From positions 124,001 through 188,000 of the forward strand of contig NZ_QORI02000001.1 in NCBI RefSeq assembly GCF_003325755.1: a DNA stretch of 64,000 bases, in the 5' to 3' direction. The translations under genes were made by a program, and so were the position numbers. Shown in pieces: positions 37,564-47,316 of this stretch (the stretch's first letter is position 1; each line of letters begins with the position of its first letter). The stretch is from Pseudomonas sp. SST3. GTDB taxonomy: Bacteria > Pseudomonadota > Gammaproteobacteria > Pseudomonadales > Pseudomonadaceae. The notes under the pieces were generated by a model. That model was not told where the DNA came from and ran no database searches. It was given only the letters and a program-made list of their open reading frames with translations.

Positions 37564-38472
37564 TCAGAAGATAGACCAGCCGATGCGTTGCGATAGCTTC
37601 TCCAGTGCAGCCATGCCGATCAGCGAATTGCCGGCTTGGTTCAGTTCCGGCGACCAGACGCAGACCGTGAAGCGCCCCGGTACCACCGCCACGATCCCGC
37701 CGCCGACCCCGCTCTTGCCGGGCAGACCGACACGGTAGGCGAAGTTGCCGGCCTCGTCGTAGAGGCCGCTGGTGGCCATGATGGCGTTGACCTGTTTGGC
37801 CTGACGCGGGCTCAGCACAGGATCGCCACCCTCCAGACAGGCCCCGTCGCGGGCCAGGAAGCCGAACGCACGGGCCAGATCGATGCAGCTCATGCGTAGC
37901 GCGCAATGATGAAAATAGCTGCGCAGCACCGCCTCGACATCGTTATGAAAGTTGCCAAAGGCTTGCATCAGATACGCCATCGCAGCATTACGCGCACGAT
38001 GCTGGTATTCCGACTCCGCAACCCGCGAGTCGGATGCGATCAGCGGGTTGCCCGACAGGTGCCGTACGAAGTCGCGCATGGACAGCGCCGGCACGGCAAA
38101 GCGCGACTGGTTGATGTCGCAGATCACCAGCGCACCCGCATTGATGAAGGGATTGCGCGGCCGGCCGCGCTCGAACTCCAGCTGCACCAGCGAGTTGAAC
38201 GGCTGCCCGGACGGTTCATGGCCCAGCCGCTCCCACAGCGTTTCACCGCCATGCTGAATCGCCTGGACCAGGCTGAAGACCTTGGAAATACTCTGGATCG
38301 AAAACGGCGTCTTGGCATCCCCGGCGTAGTAGAGCTCGCCCGAGGCACTGTAAACGGCGATACCCAGCTGATCAGCCGGCACGTCTGCAAGCGCAGGAAT
38401 GTAATCGGCCACCTTGCCCTGCCCCAACAGCGGGCGGACTTCATCGAGGATCTCTTCAAGCAGCGCTTGCAT
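37564..38472 (-). CDS. glsB: Glutaminase (serine-dependent beta-lactamase-like)
   Basis: The 302-residue enzyme converts glutamine to glutamate and ammonia. The nucleophile SxxK motif is in [19 protein letters not shown]; other landmarks are [28 protein letters not shown], and [27 protein letters not shown] start it at ATG 38472 ([28 protein letters not shown]), which gives the usual family length and has TTGGAGCC upstream; the frame reaches further but without support. Its place between carbonic anhydrase and the bicarbonate transporter may be chance. Confidence 0.95.
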   Translation of the reverse strand: MQALLEEILDEVRPLLGQGKVADYIPALADVPADQLGIAVYSASGELYYAGDAKTPFSIQSISKVFSLVQAIQHGGETLWERLGHEPSGQPFNSLVQLEFERGRPRNPFINAGALVICDINQSRFAVPALSMRDFVRHLSGNPLIASDSRVAESEYQHRARNAAMAYLMQAFGNFHNDVEAVLRSYFHHCALRMSCIDLARAFGFLARDGACLEGGDPVLSPRQAKQVNAIMATSGLYDEAGNFAYRVGLPGKSGVGGGIVAVVPGRFTVCVWSPELNQAGNSLIGMAALEKLSQRIGWSIF

Positions 38473-38557
38473 ATCGTGCGGCTCCAACCAGGTCTGTTGG
38501 ATGGACGCCTCATCCGGATGCCGCATCACAGCCGGCCACGATTCTTCGACATGCCCA

Positions 38558-38860
38558 TCAGAACTTGCCTGGCCTCAGCACCTGCACGTCCGCCAAGTAA
38601 CAGACCATGGCGAAGTTATCGTAGTAGCTGACCTGCAAGTGCTCGGCGATGCGCTCGGCCAGCTCGCGGTTGCAGATGATTTCCAAGCGAATGTTGCCAT
38701 CGGTATCCCAGCCAGCGCTGCGTACGCCGCGGCTGCCTCGTCCGCGCGCTTCGGACAGGGTCCAGCCAGGCGCACCCAGGTGATCGAGGTCGGCCACCAG
38801 TTTCTTTTCCAGCGCCGCTTCGCAGATAACGGTGAGCAGCGTTCGAGTCGCGGTCGTCAT
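38558..38860 (-). CDS. PII-like regulator of the bicarbonate transporter (SbtB-like)
   Basis: The roughly 100-residue protein has a ferredoxin-like PII fold pattern ([41 protein letters not shown], the T-loop-type region, then [38 protein letters not shown]). The start could be ATG 38860 or GTG 38866, the latter overlapping the transporter stop (GTGA). In cyanobacteria SbtB binds adenyl nucleotides and gates SbtA; that role is inferred here from gene coupling. The C-terminal redox CGPxGC loop of some SbtB proteins is absent. Confidence 0.8.
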   Translation of the reverse strand: MTTATRTLLTVICEAALEKKLVADLDHLGAPGWTLSEARGRGSRGVRSAGWDTDGNIRLEIICNRELAERIAEHLQVSYYDNFAMVCYLADVQVLRPGKF

Positions 38861-38862
38861 GT

Positions 38863-39804
38863 TCACAACCCCCAGGCAATCAGAGTTTCGGCCAGCGCCA
38901 GGTACAGCGGTATGCCGACCAGGATGTTGAATGGAAAAGTGATCCCCAGCGACGCGGTCAACGAGAGCGAGGGGTTGGCTTCCGGCAATGCCAGGCGCAT
39001 GGCCGCCGGCACAGCAATATAGGACGCACTGGCTGACAGCGTGGCGAGCATCGCCGTACCGCCAAGCGAAAGCCCCATCAGCCGCGCCAGCAACGCCCCG
39101 ACCAGCGCACCCAGCAAGGGCATGCCCAGACCGAACACTGCCAGGCGCAGGCCATAGCGGCGCAGCGAGCCGAGCTGGCCAGACGCGATCAGCCCCATCT
39201 CCAGCAGGAACAGCGCCAGCACCGGTTTGAACATGCTGGTATAGAACGGCTCGAGCGGTTTGATGCTCTCCTTGCCGGCGATGGCACCAATGATCAGCCC
39301 GCCCAGCAGCAGCATGATGCTTTTGCCGAGAAATATCTCGCGGCCCAGCTCACGCCAATTGGTGTCACGGGTGATGTCTTTGGCCAGAACGATGCCGACA
39401 AGAATCGCCGGTATTTCCAGGATCGCCACGAATAGCGGCATGTAGCTTTCGAACGCGATCTTGTTGGCCAGCATGAAGGCCACAACCACAGCGAAGGTGC
39501 CAGCGCTCACCGAACCGTAATGCGCCGCAACGCTGGCCGAGTCGATTCGTGAAAAGCCCAGCAGGCGCAGCATCGGAAAAGCCAGCAGCGGCAGCGCGCA
39601 GCCCAGCAGCAGTACCAGGGCGGATTGACCCAGCAGCGCCGCGCTGGCCTGTTCGGCAAGCTCGACGCCCCCGTGCAAACCGATAGCCAGCAACAGCAGT
39701 ATGGACAGCGTTTCGTACAGTGCCGGCGGCAGTTTCAGTTCGCTCTTCACCAACCCGGCAAACAGGCCGAACAGGAAGAACAGCACTACTGGGTCGAGCC
39801 CCAT
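38863..39804 (-). CDS. sbtA: SbtA-type sodium-dependent bicarbonate transporter
   Basis: The 313-residue membrane protein with about ten helices matches the SbtA/DUF897 family: DPVVLFFLFGLFAGLVKSELKLPPALYETLSILLLLAIGLHGG, AAHYGSVSAGTFAVVVAFM, PFYTSMFKPVLALFLLEMGL and TLSASASYIAVPAAMRLALPEANPSLSLTASLGITFPFNI. The helix-pair symmetry of the family is visible. The start at 39804 follows an excellent GGAGG. It is co-translated with the PII-like gene and lies near a (frame-broken) carbonic anhydrase. It probably supplies bicarbonate to the pyruvate carboxylase encoded just upstream on the same strand. Confidence 0.9.
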   Translation of the reverse strand: MGLDPVVLFFLFGLFAGLVKSELKLPPALYETLSILLLLAIGLHGGVELAEQASAALLGQSALVLLLGCALPLLAFPMLRLLGFSRIDSASVAAHYGSVSAGTFAVVVAFMLANKIAFESYMPLFVAILEIPAILVGIVLAKDITRDTNWRELGREIFLGKSIMLLLGGLIIGAIAGKESIKPLEPFYTSMFKPVLALFLLEMGLIASGQLGSLRRYGLRLAVFGLGMPLLGALVGALLARLMGLSLGGTAMLATLSASASYIAVPAAMRLALPEANPSLSLTASLGITFPFNILVGIPLYLALAETLIAWGL

Positions 39805-39840
39805 CGATACCTCCGGATCCGTCATCACAGGTTAAACAGA

Positions 39841-39866
39841 CAAAAAAGGGAGCCTTTCGGCTCCCA
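39841..39866 (-). terminator. Rho-independent terminator of pyruvate carboxylase genes
   Basis: GGGAGCC (39848-39854) pairs with GGCTCCC (39859-39865) over a TTTC loop; on the minus strand the stem is followed by six Ts (AAAAAA at 39842-39847 on the plus strand). It ends the pycA-oadA transcript before sbtA. Confidence 0.9.
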
Positions 39867-39877
39867 GGGGACAGCTG

Positions 39878-41695
39878 TCAGGCTTCAATCTCTATCAGAA
39901 GATCACCAGGGGTCACCCGGTCACCTTTAGCCACGTGCACCGCTTTCACCGTTCCGGCGATGGGCGCCTGGATTTCGGTTTCCATCTTCATCGCTTCACT
40001 GATCAGCACCGGCTGTCCGGCTCTGACCGTATCGCCTTCCTTGACCAGCACATCGACCACGTTGCCCGGCATGCTGGTGCTGACATCGCCTGGGCCGCTG
40101 GCCTGCTTGCGCTTGCCACTGCCGCCGCCACCGACGAAGTTGTTCAGCGGTTCGAACACCACCTCCTCCGGCATGCCATCAATGGACAGGAAGAAGTGCC
40201 GCTTACCTTCGCCCTTGACGCCCACACCGGTGATATCGACGCGGTAGGTTTCGCCGTGCACATCGATAACAAATTCGGTGGGCACACCCTCGTCGCCCGC
40301 GGCGGTCGTAGCAGTTCCATCCGGGATTGCCAGCAGCACTTCGGGCTGCAGCGTGCCGGCCTCGCGCTCTTCGAGGAATTTTCGACCGATATCCGGGAAC
40401 ATGGCGTAGGTCAGCACGTCTTCTTCATTGCGGGCCAGCGCGCCGATCTCCTGGCGCAGCTTGTCCAGCTCCGGCTTGATCAGGTCGGCGGGACGCACCT
40501 CGACGATCTCCTCGCCGCCGATAGCCTGGCGCTGAAGCTTGGCGTCGATAGTGCCTGGCGCCTTGCCGTAGCGACCCTGCAGGTAGAGCTTCACTTCGTT
40601 GGTGATGGTCTTGTAACGCTCGCCGGCCAGCACGTTGAAGAACGCCTGGGTGCCGACAATCTGCGAGGTCGGCGTGACCAGCGGCGGGTAGCCCAGGTCT
40701 TTGCGAACGCGCGGAATCTCGGCCAGCACCTCATCCATGCGGTTAAGCGCACCCTGTTCCTTGAGCTGGTTGGCCAGGTTGGAAATCATCCCGCCGGGCA
40801 CCTGGTTGACCTGAACGCGGGTGTCGACGCCGGTGAATTCGCTTTCGAACTGGTGGTACTTCTTGCGCACCGCGTAGAAGTACAGGCCGATTTCCTGGAT
40901 AAGCTCCAGATCGAGGCCTGTGTCATACGGCGTGCCGCGCAGTGCGGCGACCATCGACTCGGTGCCTGGGTGGCTGGTGCCCCAAGCCATGGACGAGATT
41001 GCCGTGTCGATGTGGTCGGCGCCGTTTTCGATGGCCTTGAGCTGGCACATGCTGGCGACGCCGGCGGTGTCGTGAGAATGGATGAACACCGGCAGATCGA
41101 TCTCGGCCTTCAACGCACGCACCAGATCGCCGGTGGCGAATGGGGTCAGCAGACCGGCCATGTCCTTGATGGCAATGGAGTCGACGCCCATGTCGCGCAT
41201 CGCCCGGCCCTGCTCGACGAACAACTCAACGGTATGCACCGGGCTGGTGGTGTAGGCGATGGTGCCCTGCGCGTGCTTACCGGTTTTCTTCACTGCGCGG
41301 ATGGCTGTTTCCAGGTTCCGCACGTCATTCATCGCATCGAATATGCGGAACACATCAATGCCATTGTCGGCCGCCTTTGCACAGAACGCCTCGACCACGT
41401 CGTCGGCGTAGTGGCGGTAACCCAGCAGGTTCTGCCCGCGCAGTAGCATCTGCAGGCGGGTGTTGGGCAACGCGGCCTTGAGCTGGCGCAGGCGTTCCCA
41501 GGGATCTTCCTTGAGAAAGCGTACGCAGGCGTCGAACGTAGCACCTCCCCAGACTTCGAGCGACCAGTAGCCGACCCGGTCGAGCTTGTCACAGATTGGC
41601 AGCATGTCCTCGGTGCGCATGCGGGTGGCCAGCAGCGACTGGTGAGCGTCACGCAGGATGGTGTCGGTAACGGTGATTTTCTTCTGAGCAGTCAT
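39878..41695 (-). CDS. oadA: Pyruvate carboxylase subunit B / oxaloacetate decarboxylase alpha-type
   Basis: The 605-residue subunit has an N-terminal carboxyltransferase TIM barrel (TVTDTILRDAHQSLLATRMRTEDMLP, DVFRIFDAMNDVRNLE), a PYC_OADA conserved domain, and a C-terminal biotinyl domain with the biotin-attachment lysine in LISEAMKMETEIQAPIAG. With the biotin carboxylase subunit encoded upstream (11 bases away) it forms the two-subunit anaplerotic pyruvate carboxylase of pseudomonads (PA5435-type). The sodium-pump partners of a true decarboxylase are absent, which supports the carboxylase role. It needs bicarbonate, and an SbtA transporter gene follows. Confidence 0.93.
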   Translation of the reverse strand: MTAQKKITVTDTILRDAHQSLLATRMRTEDMLPICDKLDRVGYWSLEVWGGATFDACVRFLKEDPWERLRQLKAALPNTRLQMLLRGQNLLGYRHYADDVVEAFCAKAADNGIDVFRIFDAMNDVRNLETAIRAVKKTGKHAQGTIAYTTSPVHTVELFVEQGRAMRDMGVDSIAIKDMAGLLTPFATGDLVRALKAEIDLPVFIHSHDTAGVASMCQLKAIENGADHIDTAISSMAWGTSHPGTESMVAALRGTPYDTGLDLELIQEIGLYFYAVRKKYHQFESEFTGVDTRVQVNQVPGGMISNLANQLKEQGALNRMDEVLAEIPRVRKDLGYPPLVTPTSQIVGTQAFFNVLAGERYKTITNEVKLYLQGRYGKAPGTIDAKLQRQAIGGEEIVEVRPADLIKPELDKLRQEIGALARNEEDVLTYAMFPDIGRKFLEEREAGTLQPEVLLAIPDGTATTAAGDEGVPTEFVIDVHGETYRVDITGVGVKGEGKRHFFLSIDGMPEEVVFEPLNNFVGGGGSGKRKQASGPGDVSTSMPGNVVDVLVKEGDTVRAGQPVLISEAMKMETEIQAPIAGTVKAVHVAKGDRVTPGDLLIEIEA

Positions 41696-41705
41696 GGTTC
41701 GTTCC

Positions 41706-43121
41706 TCACAGGCCTGCGTGGGCGGCGATGGCGGCGGCGATGGCCAGGGCCAGTTCGCCCGGCTTGCGTTTGATCGAGTAGTTCAGCAGCTCCGGATGGT
41801 TGTCGACGAAGCTGGTATTGAACTGTCCGCTGCGGAAATCCGGATTTTCGAGAATCTTCTGGTAGTAGCTGGCAGTGGTCTTCACGCCCTGCACACGCAT
41901 GTCATCCAGCGCGCGCGAGCCTCGGGCCAACGCCTCTTCCCAGGTCAGCGCCCAGACGATCAGCTTCAGGCACATCGAATCGTAGTAAGGCGGAATGGTG
42001 TAGCCGGTGTAGATCGCCGTGTCGGTGCGTACGCCCGGCCCACCAGGGGCGTAGTAACGGGTGATCTTGCCGAAGCAGGGCAGGAAGTTGTTGCGCGGCT
42101 CCTCGGCGTTGATGCGGAACTGCAGGGCGAAGCCGCGATACTGGATGTCTTCCTGCTTGACCGAAAGCGGTAGGCCGGAGGCAATGCGGATCTGTTCGCG
42201 AACGATGTCGATGCCGGTGATTTCCTCGGTGATGGTGTGCTCCACCTGCACCCGGGTGTTCATTTCCATGAAGTACACCTCGCCATCGGCGAGCAGGAAC
42301 TCCACGGTGCCGGCGTTCTCGTAACCCACCGCCTTGGCCGCGCGCACCGCCAGGTCGCCGATATAGGCGCGCTGCTCCGGGGTGAGCTGTGGGCTTGGCG
42401 CGATCTCGATGAGCTTCTGGTTGCGCCGCTGAATCGAGCAGTCACGCTCGAACAGGTGCACGGTATTGCCGAAGGAGTCGGCAAGGATCTGCGCCTCGAT
42501 GTGCTTGGGCTCGACGATGCATTTTTCGAGGAATACATCAGCCGAACCGAAGGCCTTGGTCGCCTCGGAAATCACCCGGGGATAGGCCTGTTCCAGTTCT
42601 TCTCGTGAGTTGCAGCGGCGGATGCCACGACCTCCACCACCGGATGTCGCCTTGAGCATCACCGGATAGCCGATGCGCTCGGCCTCGCTCAGCGCCTCGC
42701 TCACATCCACCACATTGCCTTCGGTGCCCGGCGTGACCGGCACACCGGCCTTGATCATGCTGCGCCGCGCTTCGGTCTTGTCGCCCATGCGGCGTATCAC
42801 TTCGGCGCTGGGGCCGACGAAGCGGATGCCGCGCTCGGCGCAAATCTCGGCCAGCTCGGCATTTTCGGACAGAAAGCCATAACCGGGATGCAGCGCATCA
42901 CAGCCAGTTTCCACAGCCAGGTTCACCAGCTTGCGGGGGTTCAGGTAGCCGGCCAGCGGGTCTTCGCCGATGAAATGTGCCTCGTCGGCACGCTTGACGT
43001 GCAGCGCGTGACGATCAGGCTCGGCGAACACCGCCACCGAGCGAACGCCCATTTCGGCGCAAGCCCGCACGATGCGGACGGCAATTTCACCGCGGTTGGC
43101 GATCAGCAGCTTCTTGATCAC
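41706..43121 (-). CDS. pycA: Pyruvate carboxylase subunit A (biotin carboxylase)
   Basis: The 471-residue ATP-grasp enzyme carboxylates biotin with bicarbonate and ATP. Landmarks are KKLLIANRGEIAVRIVRACAEMG, the glycine-rich MLKATSGGGGRGIRRC loop, EMNTRVQVEHTITEEITGIDIVREQIRIASG and LQFRINAEEPRNNF. It leads the pycA-oadA operon and is divergent from the LysR-type gene. The same subunit could in principle serve acetyl-CoA carboxylase, but the coupling to the OadA-type subunit favours pyruvate carboxylase. Confidence 0.95.
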   Translation of the reverse strand: MIKKLLIANRGEIAVRIVRACAEMGVRSVAVFAEPDRHALHVKRADEAHFIGEDPLAGYLNPRKLVNLAVETGCDALHPGYGFLSENAELAEICAERGIRFVGPSAEVIRRMGDKTEARRSMIKAGVPVTPGTEGNVVDVSEALSEAERIGYPVMLKATSGGGGRGIRRCNSREELEQAYPRVISEATKAFGSADVFLEKCIVEPKHIEAQILADSFGNTVHLFERDCSIQRRNQKLIEIAPSPQLTPEQRAYIGDLAVRAAKAVGYENAGTVEFLLADGEVYFMEMNTRVQVEHTITEEITGIDIVREQIRIASGLPLSVKQEDIQYRGFALQFRINAEEPRNNFLPCFGKITRYYAPGGPGVRTDTAIYTGYTIPPYYDSMCLKLIVWALTWEEALARGSRALDDMRVQGVKTTASYYQKILENPDFRSGQFNTSFVDNHPELLNYSIKRKPGELALAIAAAIAAHAGL

Positions 43122-43316
43122 GCTTCGTCCCTCGGATCAGTGAGCAGGCAGTCCAGTTCGGACCGGTGGATTCGCCGCTTGGCGATGCGTTTTACCCTAC
43201 GCCCTAGGCAGTAATTACCGAAAATGAATAATTGTTTGGTTACGCATAAGCAATGGCTTATAGATAACGCCTGACCACGCCAGATTCAACGGCTAATCCT
43301 TCCGACTGGAGTACTT
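43122..43316. promoter_or_regulatory. Divergent promoter region of pycA and the LysR regulator
   Basis: This 195-base AT-richer region between divergent genes includes ATAATTGTTTGGTTACGC and GCTTATAGATAAC, suggestive of LysR-type T-N11-A sites and a promoter, but I cannot assign exact elements. Confidence 0.4.
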
Positions 43317-44264
43317 ATGAGAAAGTCCTTGATGCGCATGACGCTGCGCCAGCTCCGCGTATTTCGGGCGGTCTGCGATAACCATTCCTACAGCCGGGCC
43401 GCAGAGGAGATGGCGCTGACGCAGCCCGCAGTGAGCCTGCAGATCCGGCAGCTGGAAGAGCTGCTCGGGCAGCCATTGTTCGAGTACACAGGCAAGAAGC
43501 TCTACCTCACCGAAGCGGCTGAAGCACTCAAACGCACCAGCGAGGATATCTTCGGCAGGCTGGAAAGCCTCGACATGCAGCTGTCCACTTTGCAGGGCTC
43601 GCTGCAGGGTCAACTGAAGCTGGCCGTCGAATCGAGTGCCAAATATTTCGTGCCGCACCTGTTCGCATCGTTTCGCGAACTTCACCCGGAAGTCAGTCTT
43701 CAGCTGGTGGTGGTCAATCATGCCCAGGCGATCCATCGTCTAAGTGCCAACCGCGACGACCTGCTACTGATCTCTCAGGTGCCGGCGGATATGGATCTGG
43801 AATTTCTGCCCTTCCTCGACAACGCCATCATCGCCGTCGCACCGCCGGGTCATCCGCTCTGCCAGAGGCCGCACCTCAACCTGCAGGACCTGACCGCATG
43901 GCCGCTGCTGATCCGCGAGCAGGGCTCCGGCACCCGGCGCGCCGCCGAGCAATATTGCGATCAGAAGCGCGCGCATTTTCCGCAGATCATGGAGCTGGGT
44001 TCGCTGGAAGCCCAACGTGAAGGCGTACTGGCCGGCCTGGGGCTGGCGCTGCTGCCTCGGCACGCCGTGCTCCGTGAGCTGGAAAGCGGTGCATTATGCG
44101 AGCTCCCGGTCGAGGAATTACCGCTGATGCGCAGCTGGTGCCTGGTGCATCCACGCGGCAAATACCTCTCGCCGGTGGCACAAACCTTCTTCGCCTTCGC
44201 CCGTACCGAACGGCAACGCATCAACGCTCTGGCGCGGCGCTTCAGCGGAGCCGAGAAAGGCTGA
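43317..44264 (+). CDS. LysR-family regulator of pyruvate carboxylase (PycR-like)
   Basis: The 315-residue regulator has an N-terminal winged helix-turn-helix (TLRQLRVFRAVCDNHSYSRAAEEMALTQPAVSLQIRQLEELLGQPLFEY) and a periplasmic-binding-like effector domain (about residues 90-300). The arrangement, divergent from pycA-oadA, matches PA5437 (PycR) of P. aeruginosa, and the HTH also resembles CbbR. It likely controls the carboxylase operon. In PAO1 as I recall, the RpiR and zwf genes follow directly; here a cluster of about 17 kb intervenes. Confidence 0.9.
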   Translation: MRKSLMRMTLRQLRVFRAVCDNHSYSRAAEEMALTQPAVSLQIRQLEELLGQPLFEYTGKKLYLTEAAEALKRTSEDIFGRLESLDMQLSTLQGSLQGQLKLAVESSAKYFVPHLFASFRELHPEVSLQLVVVNHAQAIHRLSANRDDLLLISQVPADMDLEFLPFLDNAIIAVAPPGHPLCQRPHLNLQDLTAWPLLIREQGSGTRRAAEQYCDQKRAHFPQIMELGSLEAQREGVLAGLGLALLPRHAVLRELESGALCELPVEELPLMRSWCLVHPRGKYLSPVAQTFFAFARTERQRINALARRFSGAEKG

Positions 44265-44324
44265 CGGCGCGCTGCACTCGCACGAGGCGGCATCTGCTTC
44301 GTCGGAAAAAATGAAGCGAGCCGG

Positions 44325-44332
44325 CGTATACG
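44325..44332 (+). promoter_or_regulatory. Candidate GntR operator upstream of its own gene
   Basis: The 8-bp palindrome CGTATACG is the core of the longer identical site found at 49853-49868 and 55733-55748. It is 40 bases before the gntR start and suggests autoregulation. Flanks here (GGCGTATACGATAT) match the longer site only partly. Confidence 0.6.
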
Positions 44333-44371
44333 ATATCCTCAAACGCATTCACTTCCGTCGAGCTTGCGACT

Positions 44372-45118
44372 GTGCCCCTCAAATCCTTCAACGCCCCGAA
44401 CCTGGGCATCGTTCCCTCGGCTTCCGAGGTCATCGCCAAGCACCTGCGCGAGGCGATCATCAGCGGCCAGTTCGCCGAGGGCGAACCGGTGCGCCAGGAT
44501 GACGTGGCGCGGCTGTTCAACGTCAGCAAGATTCCGGTACGCGAAGCGCTGAAGCGCCTGGAAGCCGAAGGACTGGTGTCATTCCAGCGCAACAAAGGCG
44601 CTGTGGTAACGGTGCTGACCGAGCCGGAACTGGCGCAGATATTCGAAGTGCGGGTGCTGCTGGAAACCCAGATCATCCGCCTCGCCGTGCCCAACATGAC
44701 CGAGGACACCTTTGCCCACGCCGAATCCATTTGTGCCGAATTCGTCCATGAGGACAATGCGGCACGTTGGGCCGAGCTGAATTGGGCGTTCCATGCCTGC
44801 CTCTACGGACCGGCGGAGCGGCCGTTCATGATGCAAATGATTCGCTCGATTCACGACAAGGTCGAGCGCTACCTGCGAGTCCAGATGAGCATTCACGAGG
44901 GCAAGCACGGCGCCGATCTGGAGCACCGTGAAATCCTGCGGGCCTGTCGCAACGGCGATGTGGACCTGTGTGCCGAACTGATCGAACGCCACATCATCGG
45001 CGTCTGCCGGGCGCTGTTCGAACACCTGCCCCATGGCCACCGCTGGACAGGCATCGAGCCATCCGCCTGGACTATGCCGATTTCGTCATCTACACCGACC
45101 AAAACACTCAAGCCGTAA
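44372..45118 (+). CDS. GntR/FCD-family regulator of the hydroxyproline cluster
   Basis: The 248-residue regulator has an N-terminal winged helix (SASEVIAKHLREAIISGQFAEGEPVRQDDVARLFNVSKIPVREALKRLEAEGLVSFQRNKGAVV, about residues 15-80) and an all-helical FCD ligand domain with the metal-binding His/Asp pattern (EHREILRACRNGDVDLCAELIERHI). The start is GTG 44372. FadR-type regulators bind GT-N2-3-AC palindromes, and the CGTATACG sites in this region fit. The ligand is probably a hydroxyproline or a pathway intermediate. Confidence 0.9.
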   Translation: MPLKSFNAPNLGIVPSASEVIAKHLREAIISGQFAEGEPVRQDDVARLFNVSKIPVREALKRLEAEGLVSFQRNKGAVVTVLTEPELAQIFEVRVLLETQIIRLAVPNMTEDTFAHAESICAEFVHEDNAARWAELNWAFHACLYGPAERPFMMQMIRSIHDKVERYLRVQMSIHEGKHGADLEHREILRACRNGDVDLCAELIERHIIGVCRALFEHLPHGHRWTGIEPSAWTMPISSSTPTKTLKP

Positions 45119-45169
45119 GCAAGCAGCTGTTGGATGCTTGCTGCACATTCCCCTACAGGCAGGGCGGCC

Positions 45170-46171
45170 ATGAAGCGCATCCAAGTTCTCGACAGCCACA
45201 CCGGTGGCGAACCGACCCGGTTGGTCATCGCTGGATTCCCGCAACTCGGAACCGGCAGCATGGCCGAACGCCGCCGATTGCTTGCCGAGCGTTTCGATGA
45301 CTGGCGCGCCGCAACCATGCTGGAACCGCGCGGCAATGACGTGCTGGTTGGCGCGCTGCTCTGCGAGCCGGTAGACCCAACAGCCTGTGCCGGCGTGATC
45401 TTCTTCAATAACAGCGGCTATCTCGGCATGTGCGGCCACGGCACCATCGGGCTGGTGGTTTCGCTGGCGCATCTGGGACGCATCCAGCCGGGGGTTCACC
45501 GCATCGAAACGCCGGTCGGCACCGTGCAGGCAACTCTGCACGAAGACCGTTCGGTCAGCGTGCGCAACGTGCCCGCCTATCGCTACCGCAAGGATGTGAG
45601 CGTCGAAGTGCCAGGCCACGGCACCGTGACCGGTGACATCGCCTGGGGCGGCAACTGGTTCTTCCTCGTGGCCGAGCATGGGCAGCACATCGCAGGCGAT
45701 AACCTCGAAGCGCTCACGGCCTATACCTGGGCGGTGCGCCAGGCGCTAGAAGCCCAGGGCATACGCGGCGAAGACGGCGGCGAAGTCGACCATATCGAGC
45801 TGTTTGCCGAGCCTGAACAGCCGCAAAGCGCTGCGAGCGAAGCCGGAGCTGGAAACGGCGCTTCATCAAACGCAGCAGCTTCGCTGCAAGCCGACAGCCG
45901 CAACTTCGTCCTCTGTCCCGGCAAGGCCTATGACCGTTCGCCCTGCGGCACCGGCACCAGCGCCAAACTCGCCTGCCTGGCGGCGGACGGCAAGTTGCAA
46001 CCCGGCGAGACGTGGCGTCAGGCCAGCGTAATCGGTAGCGAATTTACCGCCAGCTACGAGCTGGACGGCGACCGCATCGTGCCCACCATCCGCGGTCGCG
46101 CGCACCTGAGTGCCGAAGCCACCTTGCTGATCGAGGAGGACGATCCCTTCGCCTGGGGCATTCGGTCGTGA
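45170..46171 (+). CDS. 4-Hydroxyproline 2-epimerase (proline racemase superfamily)
   Basis: The 333-residue enzyme epimerises trans-4-hydroxy-L-proline to cis-4-hydroxy-D-proline, the entry step (LhpA/HypRE role). Both catalytic cysteines are present: C88 in [11 protein letters not shown] and C259 in [13 protein letters not shown]-terminal [19 protein letters not shown] is typical. An Ala/Ser/Gly-rich insertion at about residues 216-241 is unusual. The stop overlaps the GTG start of the dehydrogenase beta subunit, linking the first two steps. ATG 45170 gives the family N-terminus. Confidence 0.92.
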   Translation: MKRIQVLDSHTGGEPTRLVIAGFPQLGTGSMAERRRLLAERFDDWRAATMLEPRGNDVLVGALLCEPVDPTACAGVIFFNNSGYLGMCGHGTIGLVVSLAHLGRIQPGVHRIETPVGTVQATLHEDRSVSVRNVPAYRYRKDVSVEVPGHGTVTGDIAWGGNWFFLVAEHGQHIAGDNLEALTAYTWAVRQALEAQGIRGEDGGEVDHIELFAEPEQPQSAASEAGAGNGASSNAAASLQADSRNFVLCPGKAYDRSPCGTGTSAKLACLAADGKLQPGETWRQASVIGSEFTASYELDGDRIVPTIRGRAHLSAEATLLIEEDDPFAWGIRS

Positions 46172-47316
46172 ATGCGGACGTCATCATCGTTGGTGCCGGC
46201 ATCATCGGCGCGGCTTGTGCCCATCAATTGGCGGTCAACGGCGTCGACGTGCTGCTCCTCGACGCCCAGCGCGGTGGCGCCACGGCTGCCGGCATGGGCC
46301 ATCTGGTCGCGCTGGACGACAACCCGGCCGAGCTGGCACTGAGCGACTATTCGATCCGGCGCTGGCGGGAACTGGGCCGGCTGATGGACGAAAGCTGCGG
46401 CTATCGCAACAACGGCACGCTCTGGCTCGCCGCCAGCGACGACGAGATGGCCGTGGCGGAACACAAGCTGAACACCTTGTCCGAACAGGGCATGCATTGC
46501 GAATTGCTCGGCAGCGCCGCGCTGAAAGCAGCAGAGCCGGAACTGCGCAGCGGCCTGCATGGAGCCCTGAAAGTCAGTGGTGATGGCATCCTCTATGCGC
46601 CCAATGCGGCGCGCTGGCTAATCACCCAGGGTGACAAGCGCATCGTCCAGCGGGAGGAATGCGTGCGGCGCGTGCAGAGCCAACAGGTCGAGCTGAGCGA
46701 CGGCAGCATCCTGCGCGCGCAGGCAGTGGTACTGGCCAACGGAATCCACGCAACCGAACTCTGCCCGGAGCTGCCGATTCGCCCAAAGAAAGGCCATCTG
46801 GTCATTACCGACCGTTACCCCGGCAAGGTCAGCCATACGCTGGTGGAACTGGGCTATGTCACCAGCGCCCACAACAGCGTGGGGCCTTCGGTGGCCTGCA
46901 ACATCCAGCCGCGGCCGACCGGGCAGCTGTTCATCGGTTCCTCGCGCCAGTTCAACACCAGCGATCCAGCGATCGACAGCTGGATGCTGGCGCGGATGCT
47001 CAAGCGCGCCGTCGACTACATGCCGGGGCTGGCTCGATTGAACGCCATTCGCAGCTGGACCGGTTTTCGCGCGGCGAGTCCGGATGGCCTGCCGCTGGTG
47101 GGCGAGCATCCGCAGCAGCCAGGCCTGTGGTTGGCGGTCGGCCACGAGGGATTGGGCGTAACGACCGCGACCGGTACGGCGGAACTGCTGGTCGCTCAGC
47201 TGCTGGGACGACAGTCGGCGCTGGCTATCGAACCCTACAGCCCAGCGCGCTTCCTCGCCTCACCAAGCGGGTCGTCCACGGCCGCCTATGCCATGGGAAA
47301 CCTCGGTCATGATTGA
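46168..47316 (+). CDS. D-hydroxyproline dehydrogenase beta subunit (FAD-dependent DAO family)
   Basis: The 382-residue protein has an N-terminal FAD site ([29 protein letters not shown]) and DAO-family features through [51 protein letters not shown]. With the small Fe-S and alpha subunits downstream it forms a heteromeric dehydrogenase like HcnABC and the LhpBE type, oxidising cis-4-hydroxy-D-proline to pyrroline-4-hydroxy-2-carboxylate. It starts at GTG 46168 overlapping the epimerase. Confidence 0.88.
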   Translation: MNADVIIVGAGIIGAACAHQLAVNGVDVLLLDAQRGGATAAGMGHLVALDDNPAELALSDYSIRRWRELGRLMDESCGYRNNGTLWLAASDDEMAVAEHKLNTLSEQGMHCELLGSAALKAAEPELRSGLHGALKVSGDGILYAPNAARWLITQGDKRIVQREECVRRVQSQQVELSDGSILRAQAVVLANGIHATELCPELPIRPKKGHLVITDRYPGKVSHTLVELGYVTSAHNSVGPSVACNIQPRPTGQLFIGSSRQFNTSDPAIDSWMLARMLKRAVDYMPGLARLNAIRSWTGFRAASPDGLPLVGEHPQQPGLWLAVGHEGLGVTTATGTAELLVAQLLGRQSALAIEPYSPARFLASPSGSSTAAYAMGNLGHD

